This document shows, in pieces, positions 32,584 to 41,263 of a stretch of DNA of 64,000 bases. The position numbers and the translations under genes are program-made. Under the pieces are notes generated by a model. The model ran no database searches. It was not told the origin of the DNA and saw only the letters and a program-made list of their open reading frames with translations. This DNA comes from Candidatus Latescibacterota bacterium (GTDB taxonomy: Bacteria > Latescibacterota > UBA2968 > UBA8231), in contig JAJEFJ010000071.1 of NCBI GenBank assembly GCA_022820485.1, positions 1 through 64,000 on the forward strand. Direction: 5' to 3'. The first letter of the stretch is position 1. Every line of letters starts with the position of its first letter.

Positions 32584-35469
32584 CTATACCACGATATTGA
32601 CAATTTTATCCGGCACCCATATAAACCGCTTTATCGCGGTTTCATCGACCACGTATCTCTGGATACTCTCCATGCCGAGCACCAAGGACTTGATCGCGTC
32701 CTCTTCAGTGCTGACGGGCACTTCGACTTGTCCGCGCATTTTGCCGTTGACCTGAATGGGTACTACGATCATGTCCTCGGCGGCCTTGGATTCATCCCAC
32801 TTAGGCCAATTCTGACGACTGAGATCTCCCCTCCCAAAGTCCGCCAGTTCCCAGATTTCCTCGGCAATATGTGGAGCAAAGGGCGAGAGCAGGATCAAGA
32901 AGGGCTTGGCAACGGCCTGTGGTACTTCGTCTAAAGACACCAATTGGTTGTTTAGTTCGATCAAGGCGGCGATAGCCGTATTAAACCGCAGTCCCTCGAT
33001 GTCTTCGGTTACCTTCTGGATGGTTTGGTGCAGCTTGCGTTCCAGATCCGTCGTCAACGCAGCACTCTCCCCTATCTTCACGCGTCGGTCCGAATCGACA
33101 AAGTTTCGCCAAACGCGCTGCAAGAAGCGCTGCATCCCACGAATGCCTTCCATGCTCCATGGCGCACTCGCTTCGAGCGGCCCCATGTACATTTCGTATA
33201 GCCGCAGAGTATCCACGCCAAATTCCTCGCCGACCTCTTCCGGCGGCAACCCATTTTTGTAGCGCTTGCCCATTTTGCCGAAAGACCGGCGTAGCACCTT
33301 TCCCGTCTCCTGCTCAACAGGCTCCCCGTCGCGGAACTCGACCTCGCGGATGTCGATATACACGCCGCGCTCGTCCTGAAAGGCATCCGCAGTCATCATA
33401 CCTTGGTTGAACAACTTCTTAAACGGTTCAGGCGTGGATACATGGCCTAAGTCGTAGAGGGCCTTGTGCCAAAACCGAGCGTAGAGCAAATGCAACACTG
33501 CGTGTTCCGCGCCGCCGATGTAGAGATCAACGGGCATAAAGTAGCCCTCCTTGGCCGGGTCGCAGAAGGCTTCTTCGTTGTGCGGATCGATAAATCGGAG
33601 ATAGTACCAGCAAGAACCGGCCCATTGGGGCATGACGTTGAGTTCGCGCTGACAGGCCATCCCGTCAATTTCCACCGTCGTCCACTCCGTTCCGGCCCGG
33701 TGCAACGGCGGTGAAACGGGTCGGGTGGGATCGTCGGAGGTTTCCGGTCTGAAATCCTCTAGGTCCGGCAGCACTACCGGAGGCTCGACCGCGACGGAAT
33801 ATCCATCGGGATGTGTGGCCAGTGGGAAGGGTTCGCCCCAATAGCGCTGCCGAGCGAAGGTCCAGTCGCGTAGTTTGTAGTTTACCGCGGCTTGGCCGCG
33901 CCCTTGGGCGACTAGTGCATCAATGATTTGGGCTTGGGCTTCGACGGTTGCTAAGCCGTTGATGGCGTATGGATTATCACCGCTCCGTACTAGAGGCGAG
34001 TTGATCGCAGTCCCCTCCCCAGCATACCACCCTTCGCTCCTTCCTTCCCCTCCAGTAACTACCTTCACAATGTCCAAGTTATAGGCGGTGGCAAAGGCGA
34101 AATCGCGCTCGTCGTGAGCCGGCACCGCCATAATGGATCCAGCACCGTAGTCCATACTGACGTAGTCGGCGACGAAAATGGGAATTTTTTGTCCGTTGAC
34201 TGGATTGCGGGCATAGATGCCGGAGAAGACGCCCGTTTTTTCTTTGGTTTCATCCGCCGTGGAGACGGCAACCTGAGCTATGTACTGGGCTATCGCTTCC
34301 CTGATGGATTCCCCGCCCCCCTTCCACCGCTCGGGCGTCCCGTCGGGCCAGACGCTGGGCACTAAGTAGGCTTCCCCGGCGGGATCCACCAGCGGATGCT
34401 GAGGGGCAATAGCCATAAAGGTCGCTCCGAAGAGCGTGTCGGGGCGGGTCGTGAACACGGGCAACTGCCCGGCGACTGCATCGCTTTGCGGGTCGAGAAC
34501 ATCGAAGCACACTTCAGCTCCTTCACTGCGACCAATCCAATTGCGCTGCATCCGCTTGATAGGTTCTGGCCAATCGAGCTCGAAGGGCTCGCCGTTACGG
34601 TCCTCCAGCTCAAAGTCCAAGTCTTCTAAGAGCCGCTCAGCGTAGGTTGTTATGCGCATCGTCCATTGTCGCAACGGTTTGCGGTACACGGGAAAATCGC
34701 CCCGCTCGCTGCGGCCTTCATTGGTCACTTCCTCGTTGGCCAACACAGTGCCCAAACCCGGGCACCAGTTGACGACGGCCTCTTGCTGGTACGCCAACCG
34801 GTAGTTGTTCAGCACAGCTTGGCGCTCGGCTAAGGTTAGTGCGGACCAGACTTTATCGGTGCCAAGAATCTGGCGATCTGTGGCCGACAAGGCCCTGCCA
34901 GCGGCAAATTGGGCCTCTAAGTCGGCGATGGGTTTGGCCCGACCCTTTATTGGGCGTCCATTACCGTCTTCCCAGATCTCGGCTTCGTCGAAATAACTGT
35001 TGAAGAGCTGGGCGAAAATCCACTGGGTCCAGCCGTAGTACGACGCCCGCGACGTGACCACTTCGCGGGTCCAATCAAACGAAAGCCCAAGAAACTGCAA
35101 CTGACTGCGCATCGCATCGATATTCTGCTCGGTAACAGTCGCCGGATGGATGTTGTGTTCGATGGCGTATTGCTCGGCTGGCAATCCAAAACTGTCGAAC
35201 CCCATCGGATGCAGGACGTTAAATCCCTGCATCCTTTTGTAGCGACTGTAGATGTCGCTGGCGATATACCCTTTGGGATGGCCGATGTGCAGTCCCGCGC
35301 CGCTTGGATAGGGAAACATATCGAGGATGTAGCACTTGGGTTTGCTGTTATCAAAACTAGGGTCCCCCGGCCCCAGTGTTTGATAGGTCTTTTCTTGCTC
35401 CCAATGGGATCGCCATTTGGTTTCGATCGCTTGAAAGTTGTATTGTCCTTTTTTTGTTTTGATTGACAT
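32584..35469 (-). CDS. leuS: Leucyl-tRNA synthetase
   Basis: Class I synthetase of 961 aa that charges tRNA-Leu. The HIGH motif appears in SGAGLHIGHPKGY, the CP1 editing domain is present (with TTRPDTLFGATF and the DYVSMDYGAGSIMAVPAHDERDF region), and the anticodon-binding end is complete (IPIQVNGK-type text, VVPIQVNGKMRGQV). The KMSKS loop is FGKMGKRYKNG, i.e. KMGKR, a tolerated variant. The ATG has a AAGGAT ribosome site in the 19-base gap after asnS, so asnS and leuS are probably cotranscribed. Confidence 0.96.
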   Translation of the reverse strand: MSIKTKKGQYNFQAIETKWRSHWEQEKTYQTLGPGDPSFDNSKPKCYILDMFPYPSGAGLHIGHPKGYIASDIYSRYKRMQGFNVLHPMGFDSFGLPAEQYAIEHNIHPATVTEQNIDAMRSQLQFLGLSFDWTREVVTSRASYYGWTQWIFAQLFNSYFDEAEIWEDGNGRPIKGRAKPIADLEAQFAAGRALSATDRQILGTDKVWSALTLAERQAVLNNYRLAYQQEAVVNWCPGLGTVLANEEVTNEGRSERGDFPVYRKPLRQWTMRITTYAERLLEDLDFELEDRNGEPFELDWPEPIKRMQRNWIGRSEGAEVCFDVLDPQSDAVAGQLPVFTTRPDTLFGATFMAIAPQHPLVDPAGEAYLVPSVWPDGTPERWKGGGESIREAIAQYIAQVAVSTADETKEKTGVFSGIYARNPVNGQKIPIFVADYVSMDYGAGSIMAVPAHDERDFAFATAYNLDIVKVVTGGEGRSEGWYAGEGTAINSPLVRSGDNPYAINGLATVEAQAQIIDALVAQGRGQAAVNYKLRDWTFARQRYWGEPFPLATHPDGYSVAVEPPVVLPDLEDFRPETSDDPTRPVSPPLHRAGTEWTTVEIDGMACQRELNVMPQWAGSCWYYLRFIDPHNEEAFCDPAKEGYFMPVDLYIGGAEHAVLHLLYARFWHKALYDLGHVSTPEPFKKLFNQGMMTADAFQDERGVYIDIREVEFRDGEPVEQETGKVLRRSFGKMGKRYKNGLPPEEVGEEFGVDTLRLYEMYMGPLEASAPWSMEGIRGMQRFLQRVWRNFVDSDRRVKIGESAALTTDLERKLHQTIQKVTEDIEGLRFNTAIAALIELNNQLVSLDEVPQAVAKPFLILLSPFAPHIAEEIWELADFGRGDLSRQNWPKWDESKAAEDMIVVPIQVNGKMRGQVEVPVSTEEDAIKSLVLGMESIQRYVVDETAIKRFIWVPDKIVNIVV

Positions 35470-35488
35470 AATTATCCTTATAAGACAT

Positions 35489-36793
35489 TTATGGATAGAG
35501 GCGTTGCATCATGCGCGGAAATGGAATGGTCTCGCGCACGTGCTTGACGCCACACAACCAAGCGACCACCCGCTCGATTCCCATGCCAAAGCCAGCGTGT
35601 TCAACCGAGCCGTAGCGCCTCAAGTCGAGATACCAGCTAAAGGCTTCTTCAGGCAACTGGTGCGTGGCAATTTTGTGCTGCAAGATGGCAAGATCGTCTT
35701 CTCGTTGCCCGCCCCCAATGATTTCCCCATACCCTTCGGGTGCCAACAGGTCCATACACAGCGCCAAGCGGCGGTCTTGGGCATCTTCCTTCATGTAGAA
35801 TGCTTTGACTGCACTGGGATAGCGGTGGACGAAAACCGGCACCTCGAACTCAGAGGCAAGGAGGGTTTCGTCGTCCCCACCCAAATCACTCCCCCATTCG
35901 ATGTCGCTCCCAAGAGCTGTCAAGCGCTCGACGGCTTCATCGTAGGTTATGCGCGGAAAGGGCCGACTGACCCGTTCCAGCTTGGCGGTATCTCGCTCGA
36001 GGAGTTTTAGCTCTGCGCGGCGGCGGTCGAGTACGCGGTCGAGCACATATAGGACCATGTCCTCGGCCAAGGCCATCGCACCCTCCAAATCGCAATACGC
36101 CATCTCCGGCTCGATCATCCAGAACTCCGTCAGGTGCCGACGGGTCTTGGACTTTTCAGCGCGGAATGTCGGGCCAAAACAATAGACCTTGCCCAACGCC
36201 ATGGCGGCTGCTTCCATATAAAGCTGGCCACTTTGGGTCAAATAAGCCGTGTCGTCGAAATACGCGGTCTCAAACAGGGTCGAAGTCCCCTCACAGGCCG
36301 CAGGCGTAAAAATCGGCGCATCCACGAGGACAAAGCCACGCGTTTCCATGAAGTCGCGGCAGGCTTTGCCGATTTCGCTGCGGATCTTGAGAATGGCCCC
36401 AGGCCGCATGGAACGCAGCCATAAATGGCGGTGGTCGAGGAGAAAGGACACCCCGTGCTCCTTCGGCGTGATGGGGTATGGCTCAGCTTCTTGCACGACT
36501 TCGAGATCGCTGACCCCCACCTCATAGCCGATGGGCGAGCGCTCTTCCCGCCGCACTTGACCGTGGACCACGAGCGAAGATTCTTGCGGCAAGTGATCGC
36601 ACCGCTCAAATAGCTCGTCCTCGACATCCCCCTTAAAAACAACGCATTGCACTACACCACTACCGTCGCGCAGTTGCAAAAAGTGCAGTTTGCCGCTCGA
36701 GCGCTTGTTGTACAACCAACCGCGCAGCACCACTTCTCGGCCCTCATAGCGGCCGATATCAGCCACCTGAATCAACTCCATTTGTTCATCCAT
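35489..36793 (-). CDS. asnS: Asparaginyl-tRNA synthetase
   Basis: Class II synthetase of 434 aa with an N-terminal OB fold ([27 protein letters not shown]) and the catalytic core motifs [27 protein letters not shown] (motif 2) and [15 protein letters not shown] (motif 3). The choice of AsnRS over AspRS rests on the short length, the absence of the bacterial AspRS insertion and the [12 protein letters not shown] loop. A TATAAT hexamer ends only 6 bases before the ATG, so the transcript may be leaderless or translation may start at the internal Met5. Confidence 0.92.
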   Translation of the reverse strand: MDEQMELIQVADIGRYEGREVVLRGWLYNKRSSGKLHFLQLRDGSGVVQCVVFKGDVEDELFERCDHLPQESSLVVHGQVRREERSPIGYEVGVSDLEVVQEAEPYPITPKEHGVSFLLDHRHLWLRSMRPGAILKIRSEIGKACRDFMETRGFVLVDAPIFTPAACEGTSTLFETAYFDDTAYLTQSGQLYMEAAAMALGKVYCFGPTFRAEKSKTRRHLTEFWMIEPEMAYCDLEGAMALAEDMVLYVLDRVLDRRRAELKLLERDTAKLERVSRPFPRITYDEAVERLTALGSDIEWGSDLGGDDETLLASEFEVPVFVHRYPSAVKAFYMKEDAQDRRLALCMDLLAPEGYGEIIGGGQREDDLAILQHKIATHQLPEEAFSWYLDLRRYGSVEHAGFGMGIERVVAWLCGVKHVRETIPFPRMMQRLYP

Positions 36794-36810
36794 ATACCAT
36801 TATACAATAA

Positions 36811-36840
36811 GAAAAGACTATCGAGCTAGACTCGATAGCC
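36811..36840 (-). terminator. Terminator after pnp
   Basis: An 8-bp perfect stem (CTATCGAG/CTCGATAG) with a 5-base loop sits between the asnS start and the pnp stop. Read with asnS and pnp as drawn on the minus strand, it lies downstream of nothing but upstream of asnS, and the T-rich side (TCTTTTC) follows it in the minus direction after pnp's own 3' end, so it ends the pnp transcript. Confidence 0.3.
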
Positions 36841-36868
36841 TTCTCTTCGTCTAGCGCAAGACCGCCAC

Positions 36869-38938
36869 TTACTTCTTTAGCAGGGCCTTGTGGCTGAGCC
36901 GCATCTTGCCGCCGGTGTCGATTTCGAGGACCTTGACGGCGATCGTGTCCCCTTGTCCAACGACGTCTTCGACCTTATCCACGCGCCGATGTGCCAGCTC
37001 GGAGATGTGCAACAGGCCCTCCTTGCCGGGCAGAATCTCGACGAAGGCCCCAAAGGGCATGACCCGCTTGACCACCCCGTCGTACTCTTTGCCGACCTCG
37101 GCGTCAGCCGTGATTCCCTCGATCATGCGCCGCGCCTCTTCGGCTGGGCCCGCTTCAACCGAGGCAATGGTAATTGTGCCGTCTTCATCGACATTGACCG
37201 TGGCACCGGTCTTTTCGATCTCGCGGATGGTTTTGCCACCCGGGCCGATGACCGCGCCGATTTTGCTCTGGTTGATCTTGATAAACTCAATGCGCGGTGC
37301 CCAGCGCGAAAGCTCGGGCCGCGCCGCGCTCAGGCATTCGTCCATAATGGCCAACACCTTGGCGCGGCCTTCCTTGGCGTGGTCGAGGGCTTCCTTGAGA
37401 ATGTCTAGCTGCAAACCCTGGATCTTGATGTCCATCTGGATCGCGGTAATCCCTTCCTTGGTGCCGGCGACCTTGAGATCCATGTCGCCGAGAAAATCTT
37501 CGGCGTCGCGGATGTCAGTCAGCAGCTCGTACTCGTCCCCTTCCTTGACCAAGCCCACGCCCGTGCCGCACACTGAAGTTTTGACGGGAATTCCCGCGTC
37601 CATCAAGGCGAGGGAGCAGCCACAAACCGTGGCCATGGAACTGGAACTGCTCGACTCGGTAATGTCAGACACCAACCGAATCGTATAAGGGAAGGAGTCG
37701 ACCGATGGAATGACCGGCTCTAGGGCACGCTCGGCCAAGTGCCCATGACCGATGTCTCGCCGTCCCGGACCGCGCTCAAAGCGCACTTCGCCGACCGAAT
37801 ACGGCGGAAAATTGTAATCCAAGTAATAGGACTTAAACCGCTTGCCCTGCAGGTCGTCGGCCATGCGCTCATCGAGCTTAGTGCCCAGCGTCGCCACACA
37901 GAGCGCTTGCGTCTGTCCGCGAGTAAACAGTGCCGAACCATGCGTCCGCGGCAACACCGTACTCTCGCAGGTAACATCGCGCACCGCGTCAAGTGCGCGG
38001 CCGTCAATGCGCCGCTTCTCCTTGAGGATCATAGTGCGCATGTCGGCCTTGAGCAGCGCTTCTAGCTCGGCTAAGATGAGCTTTTCCGAGTCTGGAAAGC
38101 GCTCGGCCAACCCCTCCAAGACATCGGCATTAATCGCGTCGATGCGCTCTTGCCGCTCTTCTTTGCGCGGGCTTCTGTTGGCCTCGGCGATGCGCTCTTG
38201 CGCCAACTCGGCAACGGCGCTGACCAGTTCGGGGTCGGATTCTGTAACCTCGATGACAATTTTCTCCTTGCCGACTTCAGTAACCAGCCGCTCCTGTAGC
38301 TCGACCAGTTCGGCGATGCACTCGTGGCCAAAGGCCAGCGCATCCACCAGATCTTGCTCGGCGATCTCGTGGGCACCCCCTTCGACGCTGACAATGGAAT
38401 CGGCCGTGCCGCAGACGATGATTTCGAGATCGGACTCATCTAGCTGGGCGGAAGTCGGATTGGCGACGAACTCGCCGTTGATGCGCCCGACTCGCACGGC
38501 TCCCATAGGGCCGGCAAAGGGAATGTCAGAGATGCTCAAAGCCGCTGAAGCCCCAATCAAACCCAAGATATCAGCGTCGTTTTCGCCATCGTACGAAAAC
38601 ACCGAAACATAGACTTGGATTTCATAGGGAAACTTCTTGGGAAACATCGGCCGAATGGGGTGATCGATTAACCGGGCACTCAGGGTTTCCTTTTCGGAGG
38701 GGCGTCCTTCGCGCTTGAAAATGTTGCCCGGTATCTTGCCACCAGCGTAGGCCTTTTCTCGGTAATCTACGATCAAGGGCAAAAAGCCCCGATCTTCCGG
38801 CGTGTTGGTCCGGCAGGCTGTTATCAGCACTACGGTCTCTCCGTATTGCACCCACACAGCCCCGTTGGCTTGCTTGGCGATTCTGCCCGTTTCAATCGAC
38901 AGACTCTGCCCACCTATTTCGAGTTCGAGTTTAGTCAT
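36869..38938 (-). CDS. pnp: Polynucleotide phosphorylase
   Basis: Exoribonuclease that degrades RNA from the 3' end with phosphate; part of the degradosome. Two RNase PH domains are present (FLPLIVDYREKAYAGGKIPGNIFKREGRPSEKE in the first; GRALDAVRDVTCESTVLPRTHGSALFTRG in the second, cited as landmarks), followed by a KH domain (INQSKIGAVIGPGGKTIREIE) and an S1 domain (GKEYDGVVKRVMPFGAFVEILPGKEGLLH). At 689 aa it is full length without a long C-terminal tail. The order rpsO-pnp is the classic one. Confidence 0.97.
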   Translation of the reverse strand: MTKLELEIGGQSLSIETGRIAKQANGAVWVQYGETVVLITACRTNTPEDRGFLPLIVDYREKAYAGGKIPGNIFKREGRPSEKETLSARLIDHPIRPMFPKKFPYEIQVYVSVFSYDGENDADILGLIGASAALSISDIPFAGPMGAVRVGRINGEFVANPTSAQLDESDLEIIVCGTADSIVSVEGGAHEIAEQDLVDALAFGHECIAELVELQERLVTEVGKEKIVIEVTESDPELVSAVAELAQERIAEANRSPRKEERQERIDAINADVLEGLAERFPDSEKLILAELEALLKADMRTMILKEKRRIDGRALDAVRDVTCESTVLPRTHGSALFTRGQTQALCVATLGTKLDERMADDLQGKRFKSYYLDYNFPPYSVGEVRFERGPGRRDIGHGHLAERALEPVIPSVDSFPYTIRLVSDITESSSSSSMATVCGCSLALMDAGIPVKTSVCGTGVGLVKEGDEYELLTDIRDAEDFLGDMDLKVAGTKEGITAIQMDIKIQGLQLDILKEALDHAKEGRAKVLAIMDECLSAARPELSRWAPRIEFIKINQSKIGAVIGPGGKTIREIEKTGATVNVDEDGTITIASVEAGPAEEARRMIEGITADAEVGKEYDGVVKRVMPFGAFVEILPGKEGLLHISELAHRRVDKVEDVVGQGDTIAVKVLEIDTGGKMRLSHKALLKK

Positions 38939-39027
38939 TAGATATATCTTTTGCTCTTTCCTTTGAGGGTTTGAATTCTGTGCAGCACCCGCGCCAGCGG
39001 ACGCCGCAGCGCGCAGCTCAGTGCGAG

Positions 39028-39294
39028 CTAACGGCGCAATCCCAACTCGCGGATCAACGCCGCGTATGCCTGCGGGTTTTTCTTTTGGTAGTAGTTTTGC
39101 AATCGCCTCCTCTTGCCTATGAGGACAAGTAAACCCCGCCGCGTGGCAAAGTCCTTTTGCTGGTCTTTGAGGTGTTCGGTCAGGTTCCGGATGCGCTCAG
39201 TGAGAATGGCAATCTGCACCGGGGCGGCCCCAGGACCGCCCTCTTGCCCGAACTTCTCTATCAGCTCTTTCTTGCGCTCAGTTGTTGTGGACAA
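39028..39294 (-). CDS. rpsO: 30S ribosomal protein S15
   Basis: Small primary-binding protein of the 30S platform. At 88 aa from the second of two nearby TTG codons it matches family length and the usual MS-T start; that TTG has GGAGG exactly 6 bases upstream, while the first TTG touches it. The core GGPGAAPVQIAILTERIRNLTEHL and DFATRRGLLVLIGKRRRLQNYY are diagnostic landmarks. It overlaps the end of the riboflavin kinase gene region and precedes pnp by about 90 bases; S15 usually represses its own translation. Confidence 0.95.
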   Translation of the reverse strand: MSTTTERKKELIEKFGQEGGPGAAPVQIAILTERIRNLTEHLKDQQKDFATRRGLLVLIGKRRRLQNYYQKKNPQAYAALIRELGLRR

Positions 39295-39296
39295 CG

Positions 39297-39716
39297 TCAA
39301 CCTCCGTATTTCACGCCGCGCTTTCTGCCTTCAGACTTGGAGGCGAATAGGGCGCGTGCTTGGTTAATGTCTTTGCGGATTTGTCCTACCAGCTCGTCTG
39401 GACAGGCAAATGCGCGTTGGTCGCGCAGCTTTTTTACGAGGGCAACCTGTAGGGTTTCTCCGTAGAGGTCGCCGGTAAAATCGAGTATGTGCAACTCAAC
39501 GACTAGCGCTGCTTCGGCAAATGTGGGCCGAGGACCGATGTGAGCCACGGCCGACAAAATCCCACTTCCAAGGCATTGTACTTTGGCGGCAAATACCCCC
39601 CGCGGCAAGGGTTTATCACAGTGGGGTAGCAAATTTGCCGTGGGAAACCCCAGTGTTCTACCGCGTCCTTGGCCTCGCGTAACGCGGCCGGAAAAATGAA
39701 TGCCAGCGCCTTCCAT
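39297..39716 (-). CDS. Stand-alone riboflavin kinase (RibF C-terminal domain only)
   Basis: A 139-aa single-domain riboflavin kinase making FMN. The ATP/flavin motif GFPTANL (residues 23-29), the GVFAAKV strand and the catalytic VELHILDF segment are all present. In most bacteria this position holds bifunctional RibF (about 300 aa) whose N-terminal half is the FAD synthetase. Here the start ATG abuts the truB stop (TAG-ATG), so that half is truly absent, not misread. A RibL-like nucleotidyltransferase near 62 kb could supply the second activity. Confidence 0.9.
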   Translation of the reverse strand: MEGAGIHFSGRVTRGQGRGRTLGFPTANLLPHCDKPLPRGVFAAKVQCLGSGILSAVAHIGPRPTFAEAALVVELHILDFTGDLYGETLQVALVKKLRDQRAFACPDELVGQIRKDINQARALFASKSEGRKRGVKYGG

Positions 39717-40613
39717 CTAAGGTTGACGCAGAACGCACAGGGGCCGCAGCGCCCCCTGCTCCCACCGCGCGAGGCCAAACAAGGTTTCTGCGTCGTCAAA
39801 AACCGCGCAGACCTCGCGCGGCCCTACACCAGCCGGATGCTCGATCGCCTTCCCATGGGCGAAATCGACTAGCTTGCCTTCGTTCAGCTCGACGGTGGCT
39901 AGCTCACTCAGCGCTAGCCGCGGATGGACAAGGGCTTTTTCAATTTGTCCCACTCTACTGAGGCTTGCTACTTGCTCCAACGTCAGGGCTTTGTCCAGCC
40001 CAAGACCACCGGCGCGCAGCCGGCGCAACTCCGCCAAATAGGCACCGCACCCCAAGGCACGCCCCAAATCAGCGGCTAGTGAGCGAATGTACGTTCCCGC
40101 AGAGCAATGGATTCTCACCCTTAGTCTGGGAAAATCGTAGCTGAGCAATTCCATTGCGTGGATGTGGACCCGGCGAGGTTTGAGGGCGACCTCATCCCCA
40201 CGGCGCGCCCGCTTATACGAGCGCACCCCAGCTACCTTTACGGCTGAATGCGCTGGCGGAACTTGGTCTATGACGCCCGTAAAGTCGCGCAGAGCTTGGG
40301 CCACACTTTGGTCGGTGGGAGACGCGCAGTTGGCTTGGTGGCGGATCGGCCCCTCGGCATCGCCCGTAGCACTGACAGCTCCCAGATAAATCTCGGCCTC
40401 GTATTCCTTATCTGCACCGCTGAGCCACCGGTTGAGACGGGTATAGCGTCCCAAGCAAACGACCAAGACGCCGCTAGCCAAAGGGTCAAGCGTACCGCAG
40501 TGACCAATGCGCTGCAACTGCAATAGGCGTCGGAGCGAGGCGATTACGTCGTGGGAAGTGGGGCCTTTGGCTTTGTCGATGACCAAAACCCCGCTCAAGG
40601 ACGGATCAGCCAT
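39717..40613 (-). CDS. truB: tRNA pseudouridine-55 synthase
   Basis: Makes pseudouridine 55 in the T loop of most tRNAs. The catalytic motif GHCGTLDPLASGVL with its Asp is clear near residue 38, as is the opening GVLVIDKAKGPTSHDV. The C-terminal PUA-like region (VGPREVCAVFDDAETLFGLARW) is shortened; the protein is 298 aa. I start at MADPS, four codons inside a longer frame, overlapping rbfA by 8 bases. Confidence 0.94.
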   Translation of the reverse strand: MADPSLSGVLVIDKAKGPTSHDVIASLRRLLQLQRIGHCGTLDPLASGVLVVCLGRYTRLNRWLSGADKEYEAEIYLGAVSATGDAEGPIRHQANCASPTDQSVAQALRDFTGVIDQVPPAHSAVKVAGVRSYKRARRGDEVALKPRRVHIHAMELLSYDFPRLRVRIHCSAGTYIRSLAADLGRALGCGAYLAELRRLRAGGLGLDKALTLEQVASLSRVGQIEKALVHPRLALSELATVELNEGKLVDFAHGKAIEHPAGVGPREVCAVFDDAETLFGLARWEQGALRPLCVLRQP

Positions 40614-40959
40614 GCTGCGCTCCACCGAGACTATCGATCAGGGCTGTGACGTGCGCAGCGCGCTCGGTGGTATCGTCGTATGCAACCCGCAACTGGGGTG
40701 CGTAGCGCAAGCGCATGCGCTGGGCGATTTCTCGACGTATAAAACCCAAGCCCCGGTGCATTCCTTGGAGTACCTGCTTTTTGTCGTCTGCGTTACCGAG
40801 CGTGCTGACAAAGATCGTGGCATAGCTCATGTCGGCGGAGAGTTCCACGTCCACTACTTGGACTAGTTGCAGCCTCGGATCCTTCATCCGCCCTAGGATG
40901 TCGGTCAACTCGCGCAGCAACTGTCCGCGCACTCGGCTAATTCGTTGTGGGGAGGCCAC
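40606..40959 (-). CDS. rbfA: Ribosome-binding factor A
   Basis: A 117-aa KH-fold protein needed for 16S 5' end maturation and cold growth. Family text: RISRVRGQLLRELTDIL at the start, DPRLQLVQVVDVELSADMSYATIFVS and LGFIRREIAQRMRLRYAPQL. It sits in the usual place between infB/ylxP and truB. Confidence 0.93.
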   Translation of the reverse strand: MASPQRISRVRGQLLRELTDILGRMKDPRLQLVQVVDVELSADMSYATIFVSTLGNADDKKQVLQGMHRGLGFIRREIAQRMRLRYAPQLRVAYDDTTERAAHVTALIDSLGGAQHG

Positions 40960-40965
40960 CTGCGT

Positions 40966-41247
40966 TTAGTGTACTTCCATTTGATAGTCGAGAATATGCA
41001 CCCGGGGATCGCCTTCGACGAAGTTGACGATTTTAGTCAGCATCTCGTCGCAATGTTCAACTGCCGAACTCACCACGGCAACCCCCAGTACCGCCCGTTG
41101 CCAAAGCGCTTGGTCATCTACTTCGGCCACGGCCGCGTTAAAGCGGTTGCGGATGCGCCCCTTAAGGCTATTGAGGACTTGCCGCTTGTCTTTGAGCGAA
41201 TGGCTATCACCGATATAGATTTGCACCGCACAGCTCATAACGATCAA
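40966..41247 (-). CDS. ylxP: DUF503 family protein (YlxP-like)
   Basis: A 93-aa protein of the DUF503 family: an opening strand IVMSCAVQIYIGDSHSLKDKRQVLNSLKGRIRNRFNAAVAEVDDQALWQRAVLGVAVVS covers nearly all family positions. YlxP is encoded between infB and rbfA in many bacteria and is implicated in ribosome maturation; its biochemical role is not settled. Spacing to both neighbours is short. Confidence 0.87.
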   Translation of the reverse strand: MIVMSCAVQIYIGDSHSLKDKRQVLNSLKGRIRNRFNAAVAEVDDQALWQRAVLGVAVVSSAVEHCDEMLTKIVNFVEGDPRVHILDYQMEVH

Positions 41248-41263
41248 AACAGATCAACCGCCT

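Noticed and set aside
32584-35469. KMGKR in place of KMSKS in leuS as a sign of inactivation
   Set aside because: The rest of the enzyme is intact and KMSKS variants of this sort are found in active synthetases.
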